A stretch of 39,469 nucleotides of DNA, taken from the NCBI RefSeq assembly GCF_017312725.1, contig NZ_BOPO01000026.1:1-39469 (forward strand), in the 5' to 3' direction. A model generated the notes under the pieces. It saw only the letters and a list, made by a program, of their open reading frames with translations. It was not told where the DNA came from and made no database searches. Of the stretch, positions 1-9,089 are shown piece by piece (position 1 is the stretch's first letter; each line of letters opens with the position of its first letter). The position numbers and the translations under genes are program-made. This DNA comes from Actinocatenispora comari. Its GTDB lineage: Bacteria; Actinomycetota; Actinomycetes; Mycobacteriales; Micromonosporaceae.

Positions 1-1
1 C

Positions 2-580
2 GACGGCGCCGACACCGCGGGCCGGCCCGCGGCTGCCGGCGGGCGGCTGCCGGGCGCGCGGCGGCGCCGCTGGCTGCGGCTGGCCGCGGCCGCGGTGGCG
101 GTGGACGCGGTGATCGCGGTGCTGATCTCGCTGCCGGTGCTCCCGGTACGCGTGGCCGGGCAGACCCCGATCCCGGCACTCAACCCGACCATGCGCGACG
201 CGGTCGGCTGGCCGGCGTACGTGCGGCAGGTCGAGGCGGTCTACCGGGCGGTGCCAGACAAGGCCGCCACCACGCTGCTCGCCGCCAACTACGGCGAGGC
301 CGGGGCGCTCGCCCGGTTCGGCACCGGGCTACCTGCTGTCCACAGCGGACAGAACGAGCTGTGGGAGCAGGGCCCGCCGCCGTCCACCGCCACCGCCGCC
401 GTGGTCGTCGGCCTGGACCCGGGCGACCTGCCCGGCGTCTTCGCGCGCTGCGAGGTACGCGCCCGGCTGGACAACGGCGTCGGCGTCGACAACGAGGAGC
501 AGGGCCGCCCCGTCCTCTACTGCACCGGCCGCACCGCCCCCTGGGCCACCCTCTGGCCCCACCTCCGCCACCTGGACTGA
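2..580 (+). CDS. C-terminal part of a GT39-type membrane glycosyltransferase (partial)
   Basis: The frame is open from the left edge, so the true start lies outside the window. The visible 192 residues begin with an Arg-rich loop, then one hydrophobic helix (about residues 27-47), then a soluble extracytoplasmic tail. The tail holds short runs such as LAANYGEAGAL and a final NEEQGRPVLYCTG. I recognise this tail from actinobacterial glycosyltransferase family 39 (ArnT/PMT-like) proteins, which move a sugar from a lipid-linked donor on the outer face of the membrane. The catalytic N-terminal part is not visible, so the substrate cannot be given. The neighbour to the right is convergent, so this is the last gene of its unit. 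Confidence 0.72.
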   Translation, partial: DGADTAGRPAAAGGRLPGARRRRWLRLAAAAVAVDAVIAVLISLPVLPVRVAGQTPIPALNPTMRDAVGWPAYVRQVEAVYRAVPDKAATTLLAANYGEAGALARFGTGLPAVHSGQNELWEQGPPPSTATAAVVVGLDPGDLPGVFARCEVRARLDNGVGVDNEEQGRPVLYCTGRTAPWATLWPHLRHLD

Positions 581-751
581 CCCCACCCGAGCACGGAGAG
601 CGCCGGCACCCGGCCGCCGTGGCCACGGGCGGCGGACCGGCGGGCGATCACCGCGGTGGTCGCGCCGGTGCCTGGCCGCCGCGGACAGTGGTCCCTGCCG
701 TTCGGGCCGGGCCGATCGTCGCGCCGAACGAGGGCCGGCCGCCGCGGCGGG

Positions 752-1075
752 TCAGTGGCCGTAGGGGCAGCGCGAGCCGCGCCAGTGGTCGGTGCAGTAG
801 GAGCGCTCGCAGACCGGGCAGAAGTACGGCGCCCAGGCCGGGTCCCGGTCGTACAGCACGCCGGGCAGGTCGTCGTCCGCCGACCGGACCCGGTGCGCCA
901 GCCGCTCGTCGGCCAGCGGTTCCGCCACGTCGGTCGCGCCGAAGCCGGACACCATCAGGGTGGCGTGGTCGCCGGGGCCCGGGAGCAGCTCCACCATCGC
1001 GGCCGCCTGGCGGCAACCGTGGTACTGGCAGGCGACGGCGGTGCGGGTTCGCGCCGGAGGTGTTGAGTCGAGCAC
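752..1075 (-). CDS. Small Cys/His-rich putative zinc-binding protein
   Basis: A protein of about 107 residues with an N-terminal CQYHGC cluster and a C-terminal FCPVCERSYCTDHW...CPYGH segment, which look like zinc ligands. I do not know its function. An in-frame ATG at 1144 would add 23 residues. That stretch (1076-1144) is clearly less GC-rich than the rest and reads like a promoter or leader, so I prefer the GTG at 1075. Neither start has a good ribosome binding site. The gene lies about 170 bases downstream of the O-methyltransferase on the same strand and could be co-transcribed with it. The C-terminal CPxC...C..H pattern supports a treble-clef or zinc-ribbon fold, but that is inference. 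Confidence 0.6.
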   Translation of the reverse strand: MLDSTPPARTRTAVACQYHGCRQAAAMVELLPGPGDHATLMVSGFGATDVAEPLADERLAHRVRSADDDLPGVLYDRDPAWAPYFCPVCERSYCTDHWRGSRCPYGH

Positions 1076-1247
1076 CTGGCAAGTGTGCCGAAAGCCCACA
1101 ACCTGATCTATTCGCAAGATCACTTTGCTCAGATGTTGACACATCCGATCCGCCCTCCAGCGACGCGGCGCCGACGGCCGGCGCGGGTGGTCGTCGACGG
1201 TGTCGCGCTGCCGGCCCTCCCCACGCTCACCGCGCCGACCGTCACGC

Positions 1248-1892
1248 TCAGCGGGTGCCGTGGGTGCGGACGGCGGCGAGCAGACCGTCGGCGACCGGGA
1301 GCAGCGCGGGCAGCCAGTCGTCGCTGTCGCGTACCGACTTGGCCAGCTCGCGCAGCGTCACGCTCTGCGGGTCGCGGGCGGCCGGGTCGGGCACCCGGCC
1401 GCCGCCGAGCGCGCCGGCCACCGCCACCACGCCGCCCGGCCGCAGCAGCCGGTACGCCTCCGCCACGTACTGCGGGTACTCGGCCCGGTCGCCGTCGACG
1501 AACACCATGTCGTACGCGCCGTCGGCCAGCCGCGGCAGCACGTCCAGCGCGCGGCCGGCGATCAGCCGGGTCCGGGACGGGGTGAACCCGCCCTCCCGGA
1601 ACGCCAGCCGCGCCTGCCGCTGGTGCTCCGGCTCCAGGTCGATGGTGGTGAGCACGCCGTCCGGGCGCATGCCGCGCAGCAGCCAGACCGAGCTGACGCC
1701 GACCCCGGTACCGACCTCGACCACCGCCCGAGCACCCGCTGCCGCGGTGAGCAGGCGCAGTGCGGCGCCGGTACCGGTATCCACCGGATCGACGCCGATC
1801 TCGGTCGAACGGGCACGGGCGTCCGCCAGTACGTAGTCTTCGGCAACGTACGACTCGGCGAAAACGTGGCTCTGCGGTCCCAGGGTGGCCAT
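1248..1892 (-). CDS. Class I SAM-dependent O-methyltransferase (Rv1220c-like)
   Basis: The 214-residue protein has the Rossmann motifs of family 3 O-methyltransferases (catechol/caffeoyl-CoA type). Motif I is VEVGTGVG (58-65), an acidic strand end IDLEP lies at 84-88, the metal/catalytic region FVDGDR at 131-136, and LLRPGGVV follows at 149-156. It would transfer a methyl group from S-adenosylmethionine to a hydroxyl of an unknown small molecule in the cytosol. The length is normal for the family. In mycobacteria the orthologue Rv1220c stands next to sigE, rseA, htrA and tatB. Here it is divergent from the htrA-like gene with only 164 bases between starts, and sigE/rseA are missing. The start is ATG with a weak ribosome binding site. 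Confidence 0.88.
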   Translation of the reverse strand: MATLGPQSHVFAESYVAEDYVLADARARSTEIGVDPVDTGTGAALRLLTAAAGARAVVEVGTGVGVSSVWLLRGMRPDGVLTTIDLEPEHQRQARLAFREGGFTPSRTRLIAGRALDVLPRLADGAYDMVFVDGDRAEYPQYVAEAYRLLRPGGVVAVAGALGGGRVPDPAARDPQSVTLRELAKSVRDSDDWLPALLPVADGLLAAVRTHGTR

Positions 1893-2056
1893 GGCCTAGA
1901 GCCTAAGGAATGATCCGTCCGACTCGGGGATGCCATGACGTGTAATCCTGGAATACGGCGCCACCGGGCTGTCCGACGCGGGCGAACACGGTGCCACCGC
2001 ACGCTCACCGCGTGCACGACCGGGATACCCGGACACTGGGGAGAGGTGGACCAAGG

Positions 2057-3403
2057 GTGACCGACGGCAGCACGACCGGTTTCCCCGACCCGCAGTGGTC
2101 GAGTGGCGGGCAGCGCCCACCGACCGCGTGGCCGGGCGGCGCGCCGCAGCCCCCGACGCCGCAACCATCGTCCCCACCCCAGCCCTCGTCGGCCTGGTGG
2201 TCCAGCGGCGGCGGCCACGATCCGTGGCGGAACCCGCAGACCCCGGCGGTACTGCTGCACCAGACCAACGGTGAGCCGGGGCCGCCGCTCGATCCGGTCC
2301 CCGACCCGCCGGCGCCCGGCGCGGCGCCCCGCCGTTCGGTCGGGCTGGCGGTGACGATCGTGGTGGCGTTGCTGGCCGGCGCGCTGGGCGGCGCGCTCGG
2401 CTACCTCGGCGCCGCCGGCGGCGGCACCGGCCACGGCGTGCTCGGCGCCTCCGCGACCGACAAGCCCAAGGCCGCCGACCGGGCCCCGGAGTCGGTGTCG
2501 GCGGTGGTCAAGAAGGCGCTGCCGAGCGTGGTGACGATCCTGATCCGGACCGACAAGGTGGAGGGCAACGGCTCCGGCTTCGTCATCTCCTCGTCCGGCT
2601 ACATCCTGACCAACAACCACGTCGCGGCGGCCGGTTCCGGCGGCGAGCTGAAGGTCGCGTTCTCCGACGGCACCACGGCCGACGCCACCGTCAAGGGCAC
2701 CGACCCGGAGTCCGACCTGGCGGTGCTCAAGGTCGACAAGAGCGGGCTGACCCCGATCAAGTTCGGCGACTCCGACCGGATCGCGGTCGGTGACCCGGTG
2801 ATCGCGATCGGCGCGCCGTACGGGCTGTCCAACACCGTCACCACCGGCATCATCAGCGACCTCGACCGGCCGGTGATCACCGGCAAGGACGAGAGCAGCG
2901 AGGCGTACATGGCGGCGATCCAGACCGACGCCGCCATCAACCACGGCAACTCGGGCGGTCCGCTGCTGGACGGCGCCGGCCGGGTCATCGGCGTCAACAC
3001 CGCCATCCGCACCGCGGACGAGTCCGGCTCGGACGAGAACAGCGGCGGCAACATCGGCCTGGGCTTCTCGATCCCGATCAACCAGGCCAAACGGGTCGCC
3101 GACGACATCATCCAGACCGGCAAGGCCCGCCGCACCGTGATCGGCGCCACCGTGGACAGCTCGTACGACAGCACCGCCGGGGCGCGGATCAACAAGGTCG
3201 TCGGCGGCGGCCCCGCCGACAAGGCCGGGCTCAAGGACGGCGACGTGATCGTGCGCTACGACGGCCAGCTCGTCGGCTCCGGTACCGACCTGATCGCGTT
3301 CGTGCGCAAGGACGCACCCGGCACGGTCGTCCCGGTCGAGTACGCGCGGGACGGTGGCAAGCACAGCGCCAACATCACCCTCGGCGCCGCCACCCCGAAC
3401 TGA
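2057..3403 (+). CDS. HtrA/DegP-like membrane-anchored serine protease with PDZ domain
   Basis: A 448-residue trypsin-like protease of the HtrA family, which degrades or senses misfolded proteins outside the membrane. The first 90 or so residues are Pro-rich and cytoplasmic, followed by one TM helix (about 94-118). The protease domain has the full triad: His188 in TNNHV, Asp220 in ESDLAVL and Ser299 in GNSGGP. A PDZ domain follows (about 360-445, with GPADKAGLKDGDVI). I chose the GTG at 2057 because GGGGAGAGG stands about ten bases upstream; an in-frame ATG at 1991 has no such site. It matches the mycobacterial Rv1223/htrA position, upstream of tatB. The sigE-rseA pair that normally precedes it is absent. 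Confidence 0.9.
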   Translation: MTDGSTTGFPDPQWSSGGQRPPTAWPGGAPQPPTPQPSSPPQPSSAWWSSGGGHDPWRNPQTPAVLLHQTNGEPGPPLDPVPDPPAPGAAPRRSVGLAVTIVVALLAGALGGALGYLGAAGGGTGHGVLGASATDKPKAADRAPESVSAVVKKALPSVVTILIRTDKVEGNGSGFVISSSGYILTNNHVAAAGSGGELKVAFSDGTTADATVKGTDPESDLAVLKVDKSGLTPIKFGDSDRIAVGDPVIAIGAPYGLSNTVTTGIISDLDRPVITGKDESSEAYMAAIQTDAAINHGNSGGPLLDGAGRVIGVNTAIRTADESGSDENSGGNIGLGFSIPINQAKRVADDIIQTGKARRTVIGATVDSSYDSTAGARINKVVGGGPADKAGLKDGDVIVRYDGQLVGSGTDLIAFVRKDAPGTVVPVEYARDGGKHSANITLGAATPN

Positions 3404-3405
3404 CC

Positions 3406-3445
3406 GGTACCGGCGACCCGATACCTCCGGTTCGTCGCCGGTGCC
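3406..3445 (+). terminator. Probable terminator after the HtrA-like gene
   Basis: An inverted repeat starts three bases after the stop codon. The left arm GGTACCGGCGAC pairs with the right arm GTCGCCGGTGCC through twelve pairs including one G-T, with a 16-base loop. There is no clear T-run, which is common in actinomycetes. It suggests that tatB is transcribed separately. Confidence 0.6.
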
Positions 3446-3575
3446 GGGTTCGCCGGGCGACCGCGTCGGAGAATGCCACCGACCGCGGACTCCCACACCG
3501 GCCGGCGCGGTGCGTAAGGTGGGTGCGTTGCCCGGGGTTCGCGACGACCCCGGGCCCGCAGGGTGAGGAGCGTGG

Positions 3576-3971
3576 ATGTTCGACAGTCTCGGCTGGCCGG
3601 AGATCTTGGTGCTCGTCCTCATCGGCCTGTTCATCTTCGGCCCGGACAAGCTGCCGAAGTTGATCTCCGACGGGGTCAACATGATCCGGCAGCTGCGCCG
3701 GATGGCCACCAACGCCACCGGCGACCTCTCCCGCGAGCTCGGCACCGACATCTCGCTGGAAGACCTGCACCCGAAGACGTTCGTGCGCAAGCACATCCTG
3801 TCCGAGGACGACCAGGACGCGATCCTGCGGCCGTTCAAGGAGGTCTACTCGGAGGCCAGCGACACCGCCGGCTCCCTCGACCTCAACTCGGCACTCAACG
3901 ACGAGGACGACGCGCCGGCGGTCGACTCCGGCTCGCGCCGCCGCCCCCGCTTCGACGTCGACGCCACCTGA
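3576..3971 (+). CDS. tatB: Sec-independent protein translocase subunit TatB
   Basis: A 131-residue protein with the Tat A/B layout: an N-terminal membrane helix (about 5-23, ILVLVLIGLFIFGPDKLP) with the conserved FGPDKLP hinge, then an amphipathic helix (NMIRQLRRMA) and an acidic tail. TatB works with TatC as the receptor for twin-arginine signal peptides. A client is encoded nearby: the serine hydrolase at 6491 has a Tat signal. A strong GGTGAGGAG site lies upstream of the ATG. The location downstream of htrA matches Mycobacterium (Rv1224) and Streptomyces. Its stop is separated by only three bases from the convergent sigma-factor gene. Confidence 0.9.
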   Translation: MFDSLGWPEILVLVLIGLFIFGPDKLPKLISDGVNMIRQLRRMATNATGDLSRELGTDISLEDLHPKTFVRKHILSEDDQDAILRPFKEVYSEASDTAGSLDLNSALNDEDDAPAVDSGSRRRPRFDVDAT

Positions 3972-3974
3972 CCG

Positions 3975-4931
<957 letters not shown>

Positions 4932-5104
4932 GCGTCCCCCCGGGCATCGACTCGGCCACCTCGGCCGATCAGGGCGCCGAGTCTACGACGGACCCCCGAC
5001 GTTTTCGGGCTGCTCGCGTCAGCTCCGACCGAATGACCGATGACGATCCCGCGGCCGGGGCCGCGACCCGGGTACTTCGAGACGGGCCCGCAGGGAACGG
5101 GCGA

Positions 5105-6253
5105 TCAGGCCGGGGACAGCCCCAGCGAACGGCCGGCCAGGCTCTCCCGGCGCACCGCGAGCCGCTCGGCCACCGCCGACAGCGCCACCGCGGCGGGCGA
5201 CTCCGGATCGGACAGCACCACCGGGTCGCCGGCGTCGCCGGCCTCCCGTACCCGGGTGTCCAGCGGGATCTGACCCAGCAGCGGCACCTCGGCGCCGATC
5301 GTGGTGGACAGCGTCTCGGCGACCCGGGCGCCACCGCCGGCACCGAAGACCTCCATCCGCTCCCCGGACGGCAGCTCCAGCCAGGACATGTTCTCCACCA
5401 CGCCGACCAACCGCTGATGGGTCTGCAGCGCGATCGCGCCGGCCCGCTCGGCCACCTCGGCGGCGGCCAGCTGCGGCGTGGTCACCACCAGCAGCTCGGC
5501 GGTGGGCAGCAGCTGGGCGATGGAGATCGCCACGTCGCCGGTACCCGGCGGCAGGTCGAGCAGCAGCACGTCCAGATCGCCCCAGTACACGTCGGCGAGG
5601 AACTGGGTGAGCGCCCGGTGCAGCATCGGGCCGCGCCACACCACCGCCGCGTTGCCCTGGGTGAACATCCCGATCGAGATGACCTTCAGGCCGTGCGTCG
5701 CCTGCGGCGGCATGATCATGTCCTCGACCCGGGTCGGGCGGTCGGTGACGCCGAGCATCCGCGGCACCGAGTGGCCGTAGATGTCCGCGTCGACCACGCC
5801 GACCGACAGGCCGCGCGCGGCCAGCGCCGCGGCCAGGTTGACCGTCACGCTCGACTTGCCGACGCCACCCTTGCCGGAGGCCACCGCGTACACCCGGGTG
5901 CGCGAGCCGGGCTGGGCGAACGGGATGACCGGCTCGCCGCCGCCCGCGCCGCCGCGCAGCTTGGACTGCAGGTCGCGACGCTGCTGCTCGGTCATCACGC
6001 CGAAGTCGACCCGGACCGAGGAGACGCCCGGCACCGCGCCGACCTCGCGCGAGATGTCGGACTGCAGGGTGTCGCGCAGCGGGCAGCCGGCGACGGTCAG
6101 CAGCAGGCCGACGGTGACGCCGCCGTCCGCGTCGATGTCGATCGAGCGGACCATGTCCAGCTCGGTGACGGGGCGGCGGATCTCCGGATCCTGCACCTTC
6201 GACAGCGCGGTGCGGATCTGCGGTTCGAGCTCGGCAATGGCAGGGGCGGACAT
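5105..6253 (-). CDS. mrp: Mrp/NBP35-type iron-sulfur cluster carrier ATPase
   Basis: A P-loop ATPase of about 382 residues. An N-terminal MIP18 (DUF59) domain covers residues 5-100, with the conserved Cys57 in VAGCPLRD. The ATPase domain carries GKGGVGKS (127-134), DADIYGHS, DLPPGTGD and TTPQ. The family binds and passes on Fe-S clusters in the cytosol. The C-terminal CxxC cluster ligand of E. coli ApbC/Mrp is missing: the ENMS motif is followed by WLELPSGE. From memory the mycobacterial protein also lacks it, so this looks like an actinobacterial trait. I chose the ATG at 6253 with GGGGA just upstream; 6262 is the alternative. A small GC hairpin (5050-5065) lies downstream. It corresponds to Rv1229c. 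Confidence 0.9.
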   Translation of the reverse strand: MSAPAIAELEPQIRTALSKVQDPEIRRPVTELDMVRSIDIDADGGVTVGLLLTVAGCPLRDTLQSDISREVGAVPGVSSVRVDFGVMTEQQRRDLQSKLRGGAGGGEPVIPFAQPGSRTRVYAVASGKGGVGKSSVTVNLAAALAARGLSVGVVDADIYGHSVPRMLGVTDRPTRVEDMIMPPQATHGLKVISIGMFTQGNAAVVWRGPMLHRALTQFLADVYWGDLDVLLLDLPPGTGDVAISIAQLLPTAELLVVTTPQLAAAEVAERAGAIALQTHQRLVGVVENMSWLELPSGERMEVFGAGGGARVAETLSTTIGAEVPLLGQIPLDTRVREAGDAGDPVVLSDPESPAAVALSAVAERLAVRRESLAGRSLGLSPA

Positions 6254-6490
6254 GTTCCCCATGCTACGAGCCCGTTCGCGGTTCGCCCGCCGAGGTCGAC
6301 GTGACCCGCGGCTCGTCACCCGCGCCCGGATGCCGGCGGCCGGCCCGCGGTGACCGACTCGTACCGTTCCCTGGTGGGATGTTCCGATCCCGGACCGCGC
6401 CGGCGAGGGGGAAAGCCCGCGGAAAGGGTTTACCTGGCCCATTCGACTGGTGCAGGATTCCTTCGGTATCTGGACGGATGGAGGACACGC

Positions 6491-8299
6491 ATGTCCGAGA
6501 TTTCCCGACGGTCATCGGTTTCCCGACGGTCGCTGCTGCTCGGCGGTGCCGGTGGAGCCGCCGCCATCGCCCTCGGCGGTACCGGCGCCCTCGCGCCCGG
6601 CGCCGCCGCCGAGGCCGCGCCCGTCGGCCACCGGGGCGACCCACCCACCGCCACCGAGGCCGACATCCGGTTCAGCCCCGGCCGCACCCTGCGCACCGGC
6701 CGCCCCGGCCAGGCCGGCCTGGTCGGCGACACCGTCCAGGGGATGCCGGACGACCTCGCCCGCTACCTGACCACCACCCCGGAGAACCCCAGCCACCCGA
6801 TGTACGCGGGCGCCGCGGTCATCGCCGTCAAGGACGGCGTGATCGTGCAGCACGCCGCGGTCGGCGACGCGGTGCGCTACACCCTCGACGGCACCACCGT
6901 GGTGGAGCTGCCCGCCGACCAGCGCATCGCCGCGACCACCGACACCATCTGGGACCTCGCCTCGATGTCGAAGCTGTTCACCGCCACCTCGGTGATGCAG
7001 CTGATCGAGCAGGGCAAGGTCGACCTGAACGCGCCGGTCGTCACCTACCTGCCGGCGTTCGCCTCGCACGGCAAGTCCGACATCACCGTGCGCAACCTGC
7101 TCACCCACACGAGCGGGCTGATCCCCGACCCGATCCCGTCGCTGTGGGCCGGCTACCAGACGATCCCGGAGCGCAAGGCGGCGATCCTGGACACCACGCC
7201 GTCGGCGCCGCCGGACACCCAGTACGTCTACTCCGACCTCAACTTCCTCACCCTCGGGTTGATCGTCGAGACGATCAGCGGCCAGAGCCTCGACGGGTAC
7301 GTCCGCGAGCACATCACCGAGCCGCTCGGCCTGCACGACACCATGTACAACCCGCCCGCCGCGCTCCAGCACCGCGTCGCGGCCGAGGAGTACGAGCCGT
7401 GGGCCGACCGCGGGCTCGTCTGGGGCCAGGTGCACGACGAGAACGCCTGGGCGCTCGGCGGCGTCGCCGGCCACGCCGGCGTCTTCTCCACCACCCACGA
7501 CCTCGCCATCTTCGCCCAGATGTACCTCAACGGCGGCCGGTACGGCCGGGCCCGGATCCTGAAGGACGAGACCGTGCGGCTGATGCTGCACGACTACAAC
7601 GGCGCCCAGTTCCCGTACGACACGCACGGGCTGGCCTGGGAGCTCGGCCTCAACTGGTACATGGGTGCGCTCGGCTCGCCGGTCACCTTCGGGCACACCG
7701 GCTACACCGGCACCTCGATCGTGGTGGACCCGCTGTCGCACTCGTTCGTCATCCTGCTCACCAACCGGGTGCACCCGAGCCGCGACTGGGGCTCCAACAA
7801 CATCTCCCGCCGGGTCGCCGCCGACGACCTCGGGCTGGCGCTGCCGGTACGGGACACCCACCACGCCTACTACAGCCGCACCGACCACGCGGACAGCACG
7901 CTCACCGTGCCGGTTCCGGACGGGGCGACCACGCTGCGGTTCCGCCTCTGGTACGACACCGAGCCGCTGTCGGACTTCCTCACCCTGCAGGCGTCGGGCA
8001 ACGGCACCGACTTCACCGGGCTGAGCTGCGACCTCGCCGGCGGGCCGTGGTCCTGGACCGCCGGGGACGGCTCGGTCAACGGGTACGGCGGGCGGCGCTG
8101 GCTGTCCGGCACCGCGCAGGTACCGGCCGGCACCACGGCGCTGCGCTGGCTCTACGCCACCGACACCAACTCGCAGGGCCGCGGCGTGTACGTCGACGAC
8201 GTCACCGTACTGGGGCGCCACGGCGTGCTGTTCGACTCGCGCCGCTCCGCCGACGCGGCACGGATTTCGCTGGTTGGCTGGACGCGGCTCGACGGCTGA
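6491..8299 (+). CDS. Tat-exported beta-lactamase-fold serine hydrolase with C-terminal beta-sandwich domain
   Basis: A 602-residue protein. The N-terminus has a twin-arginine signal (VSRRSLLLGG, then a hydrophobic stretch ending in AAAEA), so it is probably exported folded through the Tat system. The class C beta-lactamase/PBP-like domain shows Ser158-x-x-Lys161 in ASMSKLF, Tyr247-Ser-Asp249 and His402-Thr-Gly404. Such enzymes act as esterases, D-Ala-D-Ala peptidases or beta-lactamases; the substrate cannot be read off. Residues from about 455 on form a separate beta-rich domain (TLRFRLWYDTE ... GVYVDDVTVLG), reminiscent of the accessory domain of immune-inhibitor peptidases. I chose the ATG at 6491 because GGAGG lies six bases upstream and the Tat signal begins there. 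Confidence 0.88.
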   Translation: MSEISRRSSVSRRSLLLGGAGGAAAIALGGTGALAPGAAAEAAPVGHRGDPPTATEADIRFSPGRTLRTGRPGQAGLVGDTVQGMPDDLARYLTTTPENPSHPMYAGAAVIAVKDGVIVQHAAVGDAVRYTLDGTTVVELPADQRIAATTDTIWDLASMSKLFTATSVMQLIEQGKVDLNAPVVTYLPAFASHGKSDITVRNLLTHTSGLIPDPIPSLWAGYQTIPERKAAILDTTPSAPPDTQYVYSDLNFLTLGLIVETISGQSLDGYVREHITEPLGLHDTMYNPPAALQHRVAAEEYEPWADRGLVWGQVHDENAWALGGVAGHAGVFSTTHDLAIFAQMYLNGGRYGRARILKDETVRLMLHDYNGAQFPYDTHGLAWELGLNWYMGALGSPVTFGHTGYTGTSIVVDPLSHSFVILLTNRVHPSRDWGSNNISRRVAADDLGLALPVRDTHHAYYSRTDHADSTLTVPVPDGATTLRFRLWYDTEPLSDFLTLQASGNGTDFTGLSCDLAGGPWSWTAGDGSVNGYGGRRWLSGTAQVPAGTTALRWLYATDTNSQGRGVYVDDVTVLGRHGVLFDSRRSADAARISLVGWTRLDG

Positions 8300-8316
8300 G
8301 CCAAGATGACGGCAAC

Positions 8317-8355
8317 CGGCCGCGTGCCCTTTCCACCCCTTGGGGCACGCGGCCG
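8317..8355 (+). terminator. Strong stem-loop terminator after the serine hydrolase
   Basis: Left arm CGGCCGCGTGCCC (8317-8329) and right arm GGGCACGCGGCCG (8343-8355) pair perfectly over 13 bases around a 13-base loop rich in T and C. It starts 17 bases after the stop codon and separates the hydrolase from the GNAT gene. Confidence 0.75.
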
Positions 8356-8412
8356 TCGTCTCGGCTCCGGCGCGGCACCGTGCCCGGGCCGTACCGGACG
8401 GGGGTGGTGCCG

Positions 8413-8955
8413 GTGAGCCGCGAGATCGTGACGTGGTCCGCCGACGAGGTGGTGGCCAACGCCGACCGGCTGGCCGCCGTGTACGGGGTCGCGTTCGCCG
8501 CGTACGGCGAGACCGACGAGGACACCGCGGCGTTCCGGCACCGGTCGTTGCCGATCCACGCCGGCCGGGACGACTTCCGCTGCGTCGTCGCCCTCGACGG
8601 CGACGAGCTGACCGGCTTCGGCTACGGCTACCAGGGCGCGCCCGGGCAGTACTGGACCGACCGGGTCGCCGACCTCGCCCCGCCGGCGGTGGTCCGCGGC
8701 TGGCTCGGCGGCCACTTCGAGCTGGTGGAGCTCGCGGTACTGCCGGCCAGCCAGGGTTGCGGTCTCGGCGGCGCCCTGCACGACGCGCTGCTCGCCGACC
8801 TGCCGCACCCGGCCGCGCTGCTGTCCACCTGGCAGTACGACACGCCCGCCCGGCGGCTCTACCTGCGCCGCGGCTGGCAGCCGCTGGCCGAACTGCCCGA
8901 CGCCACCCTGATGGGCACCCGGCTGCCGTTCACCGCCACGGCCCGTCCCGCCTGA
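8413..8955 (+). CDS. GNAT-family N-acetyltransferase
   Basis: About 180 residues with the GNAT layout: an N-terminal half with FRCVVALDGDELTGFGYGY, then the core ELAVLPASQGCGLGGALHDALL. The latter is motif A with the Q-x-x-G-x-G/A acetyl-CoA pyrophosphate loop (QGCGLGG), and ARRLYLRRGW is motif B. It would acetylate an amine of an unknown small molecule or protein. Several in-frame GTG codons (8380, 8404, 8407, 8413) are possible starts; 8413 has a G-run at a good distance. It stands alone between a terminator and a convergent gene. Confidence 0.82.
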   Translation: MSREIVTWSADEVVANADRLAAVYGVAFAAYGETDEDTAAFRHRSLPIHAGRDDFRCVVALDGDELTGFGYGYQGAPGQYWTDRVADLAPPAVVRGWLGGHFELVELAVLPASQGCGLGGALHDALLADLPHPAALLSTWQYDTPARRLYLRRGWQPLAELPDATLMGTRLPFTATARPA

Positions 8956-9089
8956 CCCGCCGGCGGATCGGGTACTCCTGCCGGACCTCCGGCCCGAATC
9001 CAGGACCTGTGGCCGGCGAGTCGTGCCCGACGCGCCCGGCGCAGGTCCGGGGTCGGCCGCGGCTGCGCGATCGCCGCGCGGGGCGAGGG

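Noticed and set aside
2057-3403. TNNHV in place of the more usual TNAHV as a damaged protease active site
   Set aside because: The residue before the catalytic His varies in HtrA proteins. His, Asp and Ser are all in place, so the enzyme looks intact.
1562-3838. A 758-residue open frame on the minus strand across the htrA-like and tatB genes
   Set aside because: It runs antisense to two genes with complete catalytic or family motifs. Long antisense frames are expected at this GC content, and its translation is Arg/Gly-rich without any domain.
6301-8412. Upstream extension of the GNAT frame
   Set aside because: The frame stays open for over 2 kb, but this part lies in another frame of the serine hydrolase gene. 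The acetyltransferase similarity begins only near 8413.
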